Positions 45,122 to 52,021 of a stretch of DNA of 52,021 bases are shown piece by piece. Source of the stretch: Clostridium frigidicarnis. GTDB lineage: Bacteria; Bacillota; Clostridia; Clostridiales; Clostridiaceae. The position numbers were made by a program, and so were the translations under genes. Where the stretch lies: contig NZ_FOKI01000026.1 in the NCBI RefSeq assembly GCF_900111985.1, forward strand, positions 1 through 52,021, in the 5' to 3' direction. Under the pieces are notes generated by a model. That model had not been told where the DNA came from and searched no databases. It saw only the letters and a program-made list of their open reading frames with translations. Every line of letters begins with the position of its first letter. The first letter of the stretch is position 1.

Positions 45122-45365
45122 ATTTTGTAACAATAAAATTAAAGATAAACAAAGTATTCTTAAAGAAAGAATCTTCATTCATATGGTGTGTTAGATGAGC
45201 TAATATTTAAGTTTTATATATGATATGATAATATTATAGCACTTTATGGAAAAAATTCAAATCGCTTTTTTAGGCTTAATAAATAGAAAATAAATAAAAA
45301 CAATAGGAAAAAAAGTTTAAATGTATTATAATGATAATTTCAAAGAAAGAATTTTATATGATAGA

Positions 45366-45374
45366 TGATATAAT
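45366..45374 (+). promoter_or_regulatory. Extended -10 promoter of the helicase gene
   Basis: TGATATAAT (45366-45374) fits TGN-TATAAT and leaves a leader of about 120 nt. Another TATAAT at 45327-45332 is a weaker candidate. The rest of the 420-bp gap is AT-rich with no other feature. Confidence 0.45.
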
Positions 45375-45501
45375 TATGAGTAATTCAATTTAACATAAGA
45401 AAATTATAATATAAGTGGAATTAGTTTATTCAACATGCATTAGTATAAGTCTATTTATTAATGTTGAAATAATCACTTAATGAGAAAGGAATGTTTTATG
45501 T

Positions 45502-47619
45502 ATGGAAAATAAGAGTAGAGAGTATGATTTACATTTAGAAAAGTTAAAGCTTAAAGATACAATTAATATAATAAATGAAGAAATATTGAATTCTATATCA
45601 TATAGAAAATCCATAACTAATGAAATTGTAAACTATAGAAAAAAGTTTATAGAAGAGTATAGGGATGATGAAGATGCAGTAATTGAATATTTTGACCATG
45701 AAAGATATGTACAAGAAGAAGCTTTTAGAAAAGCAGATAAAAAGCTGAGAGAGCTTAATATATTAAAATACTCACCTTATTTTGGAAGTATAACTTTTGA
45801 AGATAAGGAGTTTAAAGATACAGATAAATATTATATTGGTAGATTTGGAGTAACTCCAGATGGCTACTCTGAGCCTCTTATAGTAGACTGGAGAGCGCCA
45901 GTTTCTTCTTTGTTTTATGCTGGAACTTTAGGGGATCACTCTTATGAGGTTCCTAATGGAAAAATAGAAGTTGATTTAAATGGAAGAAGACAATATATTA
46001 TAAAAAAAGGTGAGCTTTCAGGAATGTTTGACTCTGCTATAGATGTTAAAGATGAAATTTTACAAATGGTTCTAGGTAATAATGCTAATGATAAATTAAA
46101 AGATATAGTAATGACAATACAAAAAGAGCAAGATGAAATAATAAGACAACCAAGATTTTCAACAACTGTAGTTAATGGAGTAGCAGGAAGTGGAAAAACT
46201 ACAATAGCTCTTCATAGAGTTGCATATTTACTTTATAATTATAGAAAGCAATTAGAGGATAAACTTCTTATTTTAGGACCAAATTCAATTTTTATGGAGT
46301 ATATCTCAAGTGTTTTGCCTAGCCTAGGAGAAAGTGGCGGAGTAAAGCAAAAAACATTTAGAGATTTTGCTATGGAATATGTAGACTCCAATTTAAATAT
46401 AGTTCCATTTAATTATGAAATCGAAAGTGTTCTGAATGGAAATGATAAAGCTATAAAAGAAATTAAGTATAAGGGATCAAGTGATTTTACTGAGGAATTA
46501 AATAAATTGATAGATGAAATGGAAAAAGAGTATTTTAATGTAGAAAATCTTATGTTTAATGGAGAAATTTTAATTTCAAAAGAAGAAATAGAAAAATTAA
46601 TTAATATTGAATATAAATCTATGCCATTATTTAGACGAGGAGCAAAAGTAAAAAGAATATTATATAATAAAATAAAATATAAAAGAGATGATGAATTTAG
46701 AGTTATTGAGAAAAAATATAGAGATAAAAAAGAATCTATGGACTCTAAACAGTTAGCTGTAGAAGAAAATAACTTGGAATTTTCAAGAAAATTAGAAATA
46801 AGAGAACTTGTAAGAAAAGTATTAGAAGCTAAAACTTCATTAGTATATTTAGAAGGAAAATCAATAGAGAATATTTACAATGAATTTAATAACAACAAAC
46901 CTATTTTAAACGATGATTTAGCAGCCATTATATATTTGAAAATTAAGTTGCAAGGTATAAAAGTTAAAGAAGAATTAAAACATATAGTTATAGATGAGGC
47001 TCAAGATTATTCACCACTACAGTTTCTTGTAATAAAGGGGTTAACATCATGCAATTCATTTACTATAGTAGGTGATGTTAATCAAAGACTTATAAAAAAA
47101 GAACAAATTGCACCTATGATGAATTTAGATTCTATCTTTGAAGAGAATGATATAAACTTTTTCTCATTGAATAAGAGTTATAGATCAACAAGAGAAATAA
47201 TGGAATATGCTAATAAATTTATAAATAATAGTGATATAGTTCCTCTTGTTAGAAATGGAGAAAAAGTTCATAAAGAAAACTTTGATAATATGAAAGAGCT
47301 GATTTTAAGTATAAAAAACATGGTGGAGGATATGAAGGAAGACGGGCTTGAAAGTATAGCTATAATCTGTAGAAATAAAAATATTATGGACAAAATAGCA
47401 ACGCCAATTAAAGAAACATTAGCTGTTAAAGTTTTAGATCATGAGGATATGATTTATATTGGTGGAACTGTGTTGATACCAAGTTATTTTGCAAAAGGTC
47501 TTGAGTTTGATGGAGTAATAATGGTAGATAATAACGAAACAAATTTAGAAGATTTAATAAAATATGTAATGAGCACAAGAGCATTACATAGATTGTGTCA
47601 CTATAATATTTCATTATAG
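45502..47619 (+). CDS. HelD-type UvrD-like superfamily 1 helicase / RNA polymerase recycling factor
   Basis: A 705-residue protein. An N-terminal coiled-coil arm (about 1-90) precedes a superfamily 1 ATPase with Walker A GVAGSGKTT at 226-234, LKHIVIDEAQDYSPLQF for Walker B, GDVNQRL for motif III, SYRSTREIM and a late KGLEFDGVI. This matches HelD of B. subtilis, which removes RNA polymerase from DNA, rather than UvrD proper. GAGAAAGGA lies 12 nt before the ATG. Single gene with its own promoter. A function in transcription recycling is inferred from the arm and motifs. Confidence 0.87.
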   Translation: MENKSREYDLHLEKLKLKDTINIINEEILNSISYRKSITNEIVNYRKKFIEEYRDDEDAVIEYFDHERYVQEEAFRKADKKLRELNILKYSPYFGSITFEDKEFKDTDKYYIGRFGVTPDGYSEPLIVDWRAPVSSLFYAGTLGDHSYEVPNGKIEVDLNGRRQYIIKKGELSGMFDSAIDVKDEILQMVLGNNANDKLKDIVMTIQKEQDEIIRQPRFSTTVVNGVAGSGKTTIALHRVAYLLYNYRKQLEDKLLILGPNSIFMEYISSVLPSLGESGGVKQKTFRDFAMEYVDSNLNIVPFNYEIESVLNGNDKAIKEIKYKGSSDFTEELNKLIDEMEKEYFNVENLMFNGEILISKEEIEKLINIEYKSMPLFRRGAKVKRILYNKIKYKRDDEFRVIEKKYRDKKESMDSKQLAVEENNLEFSRKLEIRELVRKVLEAKTSLVYLEGKSIENIYNEFNNNKPILNDDLAAIIYLKIKLQGIKVKEELKHIVIDEAQDYSPLQFLVIKGLTSCNSFTIVGDVNQRLIKKEQIAPMMNLDSIFEENDINFFSLNKSYRSTREIMEYANKFINNSDIVPLVRNGEKVHKENFDNMKELILSIKNMVEDMKEDGLESIAIICRNKNIMDKIATPIKETLAVKVLDHEDMIYIGGTVLIPSYFAKGLEFDGVIMVDNNETNLEDLIKYVMSTRALHRLCHYNISL

Positions 47620-47909
47620 AAGAATCGTTAATTTAGGTGATTTTATTTCCCTCATGTAAATGGTAGATGAATTAACCTGAAGGATATATTATCCTTAATT
47701 CACTAGGATGAAGAGGATGTTAGCTATAAGATAAAATAAAATTCAATTATTTTTACTGTTTTAAGATTAAATGAGTTGAATTTTCAATTTTTTGCAAGGA
47801 ATATTTTCAATATGTGTAAATATAAGTTTAAGCTTATTTTAAGATTTATTACATTGTTCTAGATGTATAATATTTACTTGAAAGTTATTTGCAGAAAAGA
47901 GGAATTAAA
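47620..47909 (+). other. Intergenic region between the helicase and the deacetylase
   Basis: AAGGATA with TATCCTT form a short perfect hairpin at 47681-47697. AAAATTCAA (47738-47746) pairs with TTGAATTTT (47776-47784) and is followed by a T-run, a weak terminator for the helicase gene. A TATAAT at 47865-47870 may be the -10 of the deacetylase gene. Confidence 0.4.
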
Positions 47910-48761
47910 ATGAAAAAAATTTTTGTAGTAATAGTAATAGGTTTATTTTTAGGGAGCTCTATTCTCTTAACTTCTTGTGAAAAAGATAAGATTAATAGTA
48001 AGGAGAATAATAATACTGGAGAGTCTATAGCAAAAGTTAAGGATGAAAGTCCTAAAAGAAATTATGAAGAGAACCAGGGTACTGATGTGGCCATAGTTAG
48101 AAATATTATAAATAAGTCACAAAAAAAAGATGGTAAAAAGATAGCTTTTTTAACTTTTGATGATGGTCCATCAACAAATATTACACCTAAAGTTCTAGAT
48201 TTACTTAAGGAAAAAAATATAAAAGCAACATTTTTTGTATGTGGGAAAAATTTGAAGGATAATGAAGAAACTCAACAAATTTTAGGGCGAGAAGCTGATG
48301 AAGGACATTCAATAGGAAATCACAGTTTTTCACATGATTATTATAAACTTTATCCTGAAGAAAATGTTAATATAGAAGAATTTGAAAAAGAAATTGCAGA
48401 TACTGATAACCTTATTAAGGAAAGTGTAGGCAAAAAATTCAAAACAAGGCTTGTAAGAATGCCTAATGGCGAAATGACTAGACGACATTCGAATGATAAA
48501 AATATAGACAAGCTTATTACAGACTTAAAGAACCTAAATAAATATAGTGTTGATTGGAACAGTTTAACTGGAGATGCTGAGGGGAATCAAAATAAAACTG
48601 TAGATGAGCTTTTAAACTATTTAAAAGAGACAATCAAAAATAAAGAAAAGTTAGTTATATTAATGCATGATTCACCTCAAAGAGAAAATAGTTTGAATGC
48701 CCTTCCAAAGGTTATAGGATATCTTAAAGATCAAGGGTATGAATTTCAATCTATGAAATAA
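47910..48761 (+). CDS. Polysaccharide deacetylase lipoprotein (NodB domain, CE4)
   Basis: The protein has 283 residues from ATG 47910, with AGAGGA 6 nt upstream (the open frame starts at 47889 but that start lacks a site). A lipoprotein signal ends in the lipobox LTSC, with C23 lipidated. A linker leads to the NodB domain: motif 1 TFDDGP at 82-87, motif 2 NHSFSHD with both His, motif 3 RMPNGE, then DWNS and LMHDS near the end. All catalytic residues are present. It probably deacetylates peptidoglycan or another wall glycan outside the cell. It is 17 nt upstream of the PAP2 phosphatase, so the two are likely cotranscribed. Confidence 0.92.
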   Translation: MKKIFVVIVIGLFLGSSILLTSCEKDKINSKENNNTGESIAKVKDESPKRNYEENQGTDVAIVRNIINKSQKKDGKKIAFLTFDDGPSTNITPKVLDLLKEKNIKATFFVCGKNLKDNEETQQILGREADEGHSIGNHSFSHDYYKLYPEENVNIEEFEKEIADTDNLIKESVGKKFKTRLVRMPNGEMTRRHSNDKNIDKLITDLKNLNKYSVDWNSLTGDAEGNQNKTVDELLNYLKETIKNKEKLVILMHDSPQRENSLNALPKVIGYLKDQGYEFQSMK

Positions 48762-48778
48762 AACTAAGGAGATAATAT

Positions 48779-49351
48779 ATGAACGATAGTATTTTTACAA
48801 TGATAAATGGAGTTGCTAATAAAAATGAATTTTTAGATAAGGTTATGATATTTATTTCTAATTATGGACCCTATATATCTATATTTGTGGTATGTGCAAT
48901 ATTCTTAATGGGACTTATAAACAGAAATGAAAATCAAAGAAAAATAGCGGTAGATACATTTTTTATAACAGTTATAGGTATGGTGATAAGTTTTATAATA
49001 GGAAGTATTTATTATAGAGAAAGACCTTTTGTAAATAATAAAGTTAATCTTTTAATAGAGCATAAAAGTAATGCATCATTTCCAAGTGATCATTCATTAG
49101 GTACTATGAGTATAGCTGTAGGAATGGGTATGTATAATAAAATTTTAGGAATAATTTTAGGAGTTTTATCTCTACTTGTTGGTATCTCTAGGGTGTATGT
49201 TGGAAATCACTATCCAATAGATGTTTTAGCAGGATATGTTATTGCATGGGTAATTGGGTACTTATATAGTAAATTTTTAAGAAAATATGTTCAAAAAATA
49301 TATGGTAGCATAGAATGTATTCTAGGTATCAGTTATAAAAATAAACATTAA
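48779..49351 (+). CDS. PAP2 family phosphatase (undecaprenyl-diphosphatase type)
   Basis: A 190-residue membrane protein with about five helices and the full PAP2 signature: RERPF, then PSDHSL and finally SRVYVGNHYPIDV with the catalytic His and Asp. BcrC-type members remove phosphate from undecaprenyl diphosphate to recycle the wall lipid carrier. The short length and lack of other domains fit that group, but phosphatidylglycerol-phosphate phosphatase is also possible. AAGGAGATAATAT precedes the ATG. Cotranscribed with the deacetylase. Confidence 0.9.
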   Translation: MNDSIFTMINGVANKNEFLDKVMIFISNYGPYISIFVVCAIFLMGLINRNENQRKIAVDTFFITVIGMVISFIIGSIYYRERPFVNNKVNLLIEHKSNASFPSDHSLGTMSIAVGMGMYNKILGIILGVLSLLVGISRVYVGNHYPIDVLAGYVIAWVIGYLYSKFLRKYVQKIYGSIECILGISYKNKH

Positions 49352-49386
49352 ATTAGAGGGCATAACTTTATGCCCTCTAATTTTTT
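49351..49386 (+). terminator. Terminator of the deacetylase-PAP2 operon
   Basis: AATTAGAGGGCATAA and its exact inverse form a hairpin of about 14 bp with a small loop, ending in TTTTTT. It begins at the PAP2 stop codon. Confidence 0.93.
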
Positions 49387-49528
49387 ATGAACTTCTATCA
49401 TAAATTTGATATTCTCTAATAAAAATAGAGTTATAAGCGTTAGTAAACTATCAGATAAATCGTAAGTATCCTTATTGAAAAAAGCATTGTGTCTGTTAAA
49501 AATTCTATATATATTTTTAAAATATTAA

Positions 49529-49722
49529 GAAAAGAGAGGACTAAGCATTAGCAAAATATTTGATGAACAACTAGTATTGTTGGTATAAAAAACTTTGTAT
49601 GGCGTTAAGAATTCCAATTGTTTGAGCCTAGTGAGTTATTGGAATTTAGCCATATGAAGTTTTTTATGCCTTACAATACTTTGTGTAGTCAGCTAGTTTG
49701 TGTTGCTTAGACCTCTCTTTTC
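49529..49722. repeat. 194-nt imperfect hairpin element
   Basis: The outer arms (49529-49547 and 49704-49722, GAAAAGAGAGG then CTAAGCA) match at 18 of 19 positions. Inside, GTATTGT, ATAAAAAACTT, TATGGC and AATTCCAAT pair in order with the other side at about 85 per cent. It does not resemble the other repeats in this window. It may be a MITE, a bidirectional terminator or a small RNA gene; it lies between convergent genes and has no open frame. Confidence 0.7.
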
Positions 49723-49745
49723 ATGTTTTATGAATTTTATTCTAT

Positions 49746-50837
49746 TTAATGATTTGAATATTCTTCAATTCTTTTAATTAAATCCTGAGTTATGTGTTCT
49801 ATCTTATTAAAATCCATGTTTTTAATATAATAAGTCTCCAAGGAATCATGAAGAATTTTAGCTTCTTTTATAGAACTTAATCCTTTATTTATTAAAAAAT
49901 AAAATTGAGTTTTATCAAAGTCTATTTCATCTTTATTTTTTAATAGGATATCTTTATTTAATAAAGCATCCATATCTATTTCAGTTGAATTGGTTAATTT
50001 TATTGAATGTATCTCATTACTAGAAAATATAGCTATAGATAACATAGGTATTATGATATTTTCTATTCTTTCGGGAATAAATGGATCATGATAAAATTCA
50101 ACAAATAAACCTCTTTTTAAGGCCTCTTCACCTATATACTTTAACAAATCACTTTTACATGTGTTAGGTCCACCTTTTAAAACAAAGACTTTTTCATAAC
50201 TTTTGCTATGGGATTCCTTAAAGCTTATTATTCCATTAGGAGTTAAGGCAGTCATAAATAAGTGTCGCTCACATCCATAAGTATTTATAGGTAAGTCACT
50301 TAGAATTTGTTTTTTTAGAGTTTCTTTAATTTTAATTACTTCATTAAGATTTTTTGCATCTTCGTTAAAGGCACTCCAATCATCCAAAATATTTCTTGCA
50401 GCACCAAAATATCTATAAGCTCTTTTAAATTTTTTACTTATAGTTTTAACTGTAGAAATTACTTTGTCTTTATCTTTTTCAAAGCCAAACTCTTGCCAAC
50501 ACTCTCCCATGTTTAAGATTTCATCTACAGCACCTGGATATACAGGATCTACTACATGAGGAGAGGTTCCATCAAGAAGTGCTATATTTAAATTTTTAAT
50601 AACTATACCATCAAGAGAATTATTATCTGATGAACAATGATGGAATTCTACATCATAGCCCTTTTCAAAAAATGTTTTTCCTATTGTTTTCATTAATGTA
50701 GATTTTCCAGTACCAGGACCACCTTTTATACAAATAATTCTTTTAGCAATTTCTTTATCTAATATATATTCGTAAAAGGAATAAAACCCAGTTGAAGTAT
50801 TACCACCAGGAAATACATGTTTAATTTCTCTAGCCAT
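49746..50837 (-). CDS. Twin P-loop ATPase of unknown function (PRK06851 family)
   Basis: A 363-residue soluble protein made of two related halves. The first half has a full Walker A, GGPGTGKST at 39-47. The second half (about 200 on) has a degenerate copy, GGPNTCKSD, where Gly before Lys is replaced by Cys, so it may bind but not hydrolyse nucleotide. The segments EFHHCSSDNNSLDGI and EFYHDPFIPERIENI are equivalent in the two halves. The family is widespread in sporeforming Firmicutes and has no assigned role. AAAGGAGTG precedes the ATG. Single gene convergent with the PAP2 operon. Confidence 0.85.
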   Translation of the reverse strand: MAREIKHVFPGGNTSTGFYSFYEYILDKEIAKRIICIKGGPGTGKSTLMKTIGKTFFEKGYDVEFHHCSSDNNSLDGIVIKNLNIALLDGTSPHVVDPVYPGAVDEILNMGECWQEFGFEKDKDKVISTVKTISKKFKRAYRYFGAARNILDDWSAFNEDAKNLNEVIKIKETLKKQILSDLPINTYGCERHLFMTALTPNGIISFKESHSKSYEKVFVLKGGPNTCKSDLLKYIGEEALKRGLFVEFYHDPFIPERIENIIIPMLSIAIFSSNEIHSIKLTNSTEIDMDALLNKDILLKNKDEIDFDKTQFYFLINKGLSSIKEAKILHDSLETYYIKNMDFNKIEHITQDLIKRIEEYSNH

Positions 50838-50949
50838 AAAATTACACTCCTTTAAATTTATTCTATATATAATATGATTAGATATAGGAGAGAGTTACTG
50901 AGAAATTTATAAAACATTATAAAAAATTAATAAATAAATATTATATATG

Positions 50950-50958
50950 TGATATAAT
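50950..50958 (+). promoter_or_regulatory. Extended -10 promoter of the second LTA synthase gene
   Basis: TGATATAAT at 50950-50958 fits TGN-TATAAT, 39 nt before the ATG. It is the same nine bases as at 8737 and 45366. No good -35 is visible. Confidence 0.5.
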
Positions 50959-50997
50959 TTATAGGTGATTCAATAAGGTGTAGAAAGAAGGGAAACA

Positions 50998-52021
50998 ATG
51001 AAGAATCTTAATTTAAAAGAAAAATTTAAAAAAGTAGACAAATTATTTTTTGTATTTATAGTATTGTTGATGGCTAAGTCCGTGTTATTTTTAGCAATGC
51101 TTCATGGTAAGGATTCTGCCACATTGAATATTAGTAGAACGTATTTTTCTCCACCACCGATTATTTCTCATATACTATTTGTAGTATTATTTGTAAGTTT
51201 TGGATTGTGGTTTGTGGGTAGAGGACGATTATATTATTATATAATAATAGATTTAATATTCTCCTTATTATTAATAGGGGATTTAGTGTATTTTAGAGCT
51301 TACGGTGGATTTCTAAGCTTAAGTCAAATAATTGTTCCAGCGAGCTTTAACCCATCTAATAAGGCGTTATTTAGCTATTTGCATTTAATAGATATATTAT
51401 TTATAGTAGACTGTATTTTGTTTATAGTTTATTCCTTCAAAAATAAACAGTTTTATAAAGGCATGTTTAGAAATATAAAATTTAATATAATAAGCTTTTT
51501 TATTATACTTTTAGTGTCAATAGGAGTAATAAGTAGAGATCATTATTTGATCGATGTAAAAGATGTTACTAAAGGAAATCAAATATTTTTAAAGGTGTGT
51601 TGGGCACAATTTCAAACTATGTCTAATATGTCTCCAGCAGGATATCATGTATATGATGCATATCTTCAGTTTGCAGATAATAAAAATAAAACGTTGACTG
51701 AAAATGACGAGAAAGAAATAGATGCTTGGTTTAAGGAGAATAATGAAGATTTACCTGACAATGATTATTTTGCACAATTGAAAGGAAAAAATGTTATTTT
51801 TCTTCAAGTAGAATCACTTGAAAATTTTGTTATAGGAGAAAAAGTTAATAATCAAGAAATTACTCCTAATTTAAATAAGATGTTAGATAATAGTATATAT
51901 TTTCCGAATACATATGAACAAGTTAATAATGGAACAAGTTCAGACGGAGATTTTATATCTATAAATTCAATATATCCACTTAGACAAGGAACAGTAGTTT
52001 ATAGATATCCTAACAATACTT
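50998..52021 (+). CDS. Second LTA synthase family protein (3' end outside the window)
   Basis: ATG 50998 after AAGAAGGGAAAC opens a frame that runs without a stop to the window edge (about 341 residues). The product aligns with the LTA synthase at 35912: a hydrophobic N-terminus of about five helices, then a sulfatase domain with KGKNVIFLQVESLENFVIG and the Thr/Ser nucleophile region NNGTSSDGD, followed by SIYPLRQGTV. The C-terminal metal-binding half is cut off. A paralogous pair could split lipoteichoic acid priming and elongation or act in vegetative versus sporulating cells. No stop, frameshift or truncation is seen in the visible part. Confidence 0.9.
   Translation, partial: MKNLNLKEKFKKVDKLFFVFIVLLMAKSVLFLAMLHGKDSATLNISRTYFSPPPIISHILFVVLFVSFGLWFVGRGRLYYYIIIDLIFSLLLIGDLVYFRAYGGFLSLSQIIVPASFNPSNKALFSYLHLIDILFIVDCILFIVYSFKNKQFYKGMFRNIKFNIISFFIILLVSIGVISRDHYLIDVKDVTKGNQIFLKVCWAQFQTMSNMSPAGYHVYDAYLQFADNKNKTLTENDEKEIDAWFKENNEDLPDNDYFAQLKGKNVIFLQVESLENFVIGEKVNNQEITPNLNKMLDNSIYFPNTYEQVNNGTSSDGDFISINSIYPLRQGTVVYRYPNNT

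Overview
The window is about 52 kb of AT-rich DNA. Genes are closely packed, carry strong AGGAGG-type ribosome binding sites, and often start with TTG or GTG. The content points to a motile, anaerobic, Gram-positive Clostridium, most like the C. botulinum group I / C. sporogenes branch: a selenium-type molybdenum hydroxylase, Kdp potassium pump, lipoteichoic-acid synthases, iron alcohol dehydrogenase and chemotaxis genes. The species is inferred from gene families and codon use, not from a marker gene. No rRNA, tRNA, CRISPR array or prophage was recognised.

Region by region. 1-251: 5' part of a transposase gene running off the left edge. 373-8595: a six-gene, same-strand purine/pyrimidine catabolic operon (SsnA aminohydrolase, NCS2 purine permease, PreA-like ferredoxin-containing dehydrogenase, dihydropyrimidinase, FAD-less selenium-type xanthine dehydrogenase, RidA), ended by a strong terminator. 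8700-12496: a sigma-54 activator behind a long structured leader, then an ABC-class ATPase; the activator probably controls the operon. 12575-16592: a small NIF3-like protein, a chemoreceptor and CheV. 16945-21128: a five-gene cluster of rhodanese lipoprotein, TVP38/DedA membrane protein, Fe-S CCG oxidoreductase, second TVP38/DedA protein and CDP-alcohol phosphatidyltransferase; its joint function is unknown and it is the best candidate here for an undescribed pathway. 21198-28506: housekeeping and accessory genes (GIY-YIG nuclease, alcohol dehydrogenase, split ThrE-type exporter, YjfB, SulP transporter, SEC-C protein). 28836-35425: a second RidA, kdpFABC, and a convergent stand-alone KdpD sensor domain without a kinase. 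35649-39748: LTA synthase operon, short unknown ORFs and a glucosaminidase. 40112-45081: DUF3006 protein, two tandem signal peptidases that arose by a visible local duplication, PepV dipeptidase and FtsH. 45502-50837: HelD-type helicase, polysaccharide deacetylase, PAP2 phosphatase, and a twin P-loop ATPase. 50998-end: a second LTA synthase, cut by the right edge.

Intergenic DNA is unusually rich in repeats. There is a bidirectional terminator-like repeat with the core AGGGACGGTTAAT (four sites), a miniature inverted-repeat element present as a full and an internally deleted copy, a three-copy element with GGCATAG and a co-varying closing stem, two perfect palindromes in one gap, and a 194-nt imperfect hairpin. 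All functional statements come from reading motifs by eye; no database search was run.
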